This document shows, one piece after another, positions 63,590 to 64,000 of a stretch of DNA of 64,000 nucleotides. Both the position numbers and the translations under genes were made by a program. Below the pieces are notes generated by a model. That model made no database searches. It had not been told where the DNA came from and saw only the letters and a list, made by a program, of their open reading frames with translations. Source of the stretch: Anseranas semipalmata (taxonomy: Eukaryota; Chordata; Aves; Anseriformes; Anseranatidae); NCBI GenBank assembly GCA_013399115.1, contig VXAA01003309.1, positions 137,305 to 201,304 of the forward strand, read 5' to 3'. Numbering within the stretch: position 1 is the stretch's first letter; every line of letters begins with the position of its first letter.

Positions 63590-63670
63590 CTCCCCCCCCC
63601 CCCGCCGACCNNNNNNNNNNNNNNNNNNNNNNNNNNNNNNNNNNNNNNNNNNNNNNNNNNNNNNNNNNNN
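63590..63670. other. Assembly gap (60 N) preceded by a C homopolymer
   Basis: Twelve or so C residues and CGCCGACC immediately precede 60 N. As at 38.5 kb, the gap edge is a G/C homopolymer out of keeping with its AT-rich surroundings, so the edge bases may be unreliable. Confidence 0.9.
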
Positions 63671-63847
63671 GGATGTTTATGCTGAAATCCGAGATAATTA
63701 TTCTGCTGTTTTCTATTAACTCATTCCTTAAGCTGATTTAAGCTGTTCTAAATTGGATTAAAAAGCTGAAAGAAATATCAGCTGTCATGCTTCCAGGCAT
63801 TTGGTGACTTTGCAGGATTAGGAAAACATTTATCTAATAACTGTGGG

Positions 63848-63878
63848 TTTTTGTTTGTTTGTTTGTTTGTTTGTTTTT
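63848..63878. repeat. (TTTG)n microsatellite
   Basis: About six tandem TTTG units with T-rich ends. Confidence 0.93.
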
Positions 63879-64000
63879 AAACTTGCCTGGAAGCACCTAA
63901 TATTAGCCAATTTTAAAAAGAGGATAAATATACTTCCTATACCATTGATATAATCACCATGGCAAATCCCCTCTTCTGTGAATCTATTTCTTGTGTATAT

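Larger units (their letters stand above)
61362..64000. other. AT-rich non-coding stretch with an assembly gap
   Basis: No recognisable gene. It includes an ambiguous base at 63,313, a 60-N gap (63,611-63,670) and a (TTTG)n array at 63,848-63,878. Frames reported across the N run are meaningless. Confidence 0.7.

Noticed and set aside
63431..63741. Three plus-strand frames of 75-89 codons
   Set aside because: All run through the 60-N gap and have no meaning as proteins.

Overview
The window looks like intergenic, or possibly deep intronic, DNA from a bird. The main evidence is a set of seven CR1 non-LTR retrotransposon copies or fragments. Several end in degenerate copies of the CR1 3' octamer (ATTCTATG / ATTCTGTG), and their open frames encode the avian-type CR1 ORF2 protein (EEP endonuclease followed by reverse transcriptase). 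The background is AT-rich and dense in poly-A/poly-T tracts and short tandem repeats. I saw no endogenous retrovirus, bacterial-style operon, rRNA or tRNA, or CRISPR array. The species cannot be named from the sequence.

Layout. 1-4,262: unique AT-rich DNA with a 109-bp (TTTTC)n array and a perfect 22-bp palindrome. 4,263-5,037: 3' end of a CR1 on the plus strand, followed by an unidentified GC-richer patch (5,440-5,870). 5,038-15,586: AT-rich DNA with a small 44-bp duplication, a perfect 18-bp-arm hairpin, an AT microsatellite cluster and one eroded minus-strand CR1 scrap (about 12,390-12,583). 15,587-18,060: the best-preserved CR1, minus strand, with a long open reverse-transcriptase frame and a truncated endonuclease. 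18,061-40,574: AT-rich DNA with a short CR1 tail (27,977), a striking 37-bp-arm quasi-palindrome (28,980-29,064), a probable ancient LINE tail (about 32,690-33,070), and two diverged copies of a 130-bp sequence (36,495 and 38,762). 40,575-42,855: a rearranged plus-strand CR1 that keeps the endonuclease and the RT end but has lost the RT core. 44,560-44,955: a clean CR1 3' end. 44,956-64,000: unique AT-rich DNA with one weak exon candidate (minus strand, about 49,996-50,208), a CpG-containing patch that could be a conserved non-coding element (50,380-50,640), and a tiny CR1 tail (61,297).

I recognise no host protein-coding gene. The only long open frames belong to CR1. The other open frames are 60-115 codons, have unremarkable composition and lack family motifs. 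Two assembly gaps (38,517-38,521 and 63,611-63,670) are each preceded by a G or C homopolymer. Nothing here resembles a new multi-gene system. The most interesting signals are structural: the quasi-palindrome with template-switch geometry, the internally rebuilt CR1, the two 130-bp repeat copies, and the exon/CNE candidate near 50 kb.
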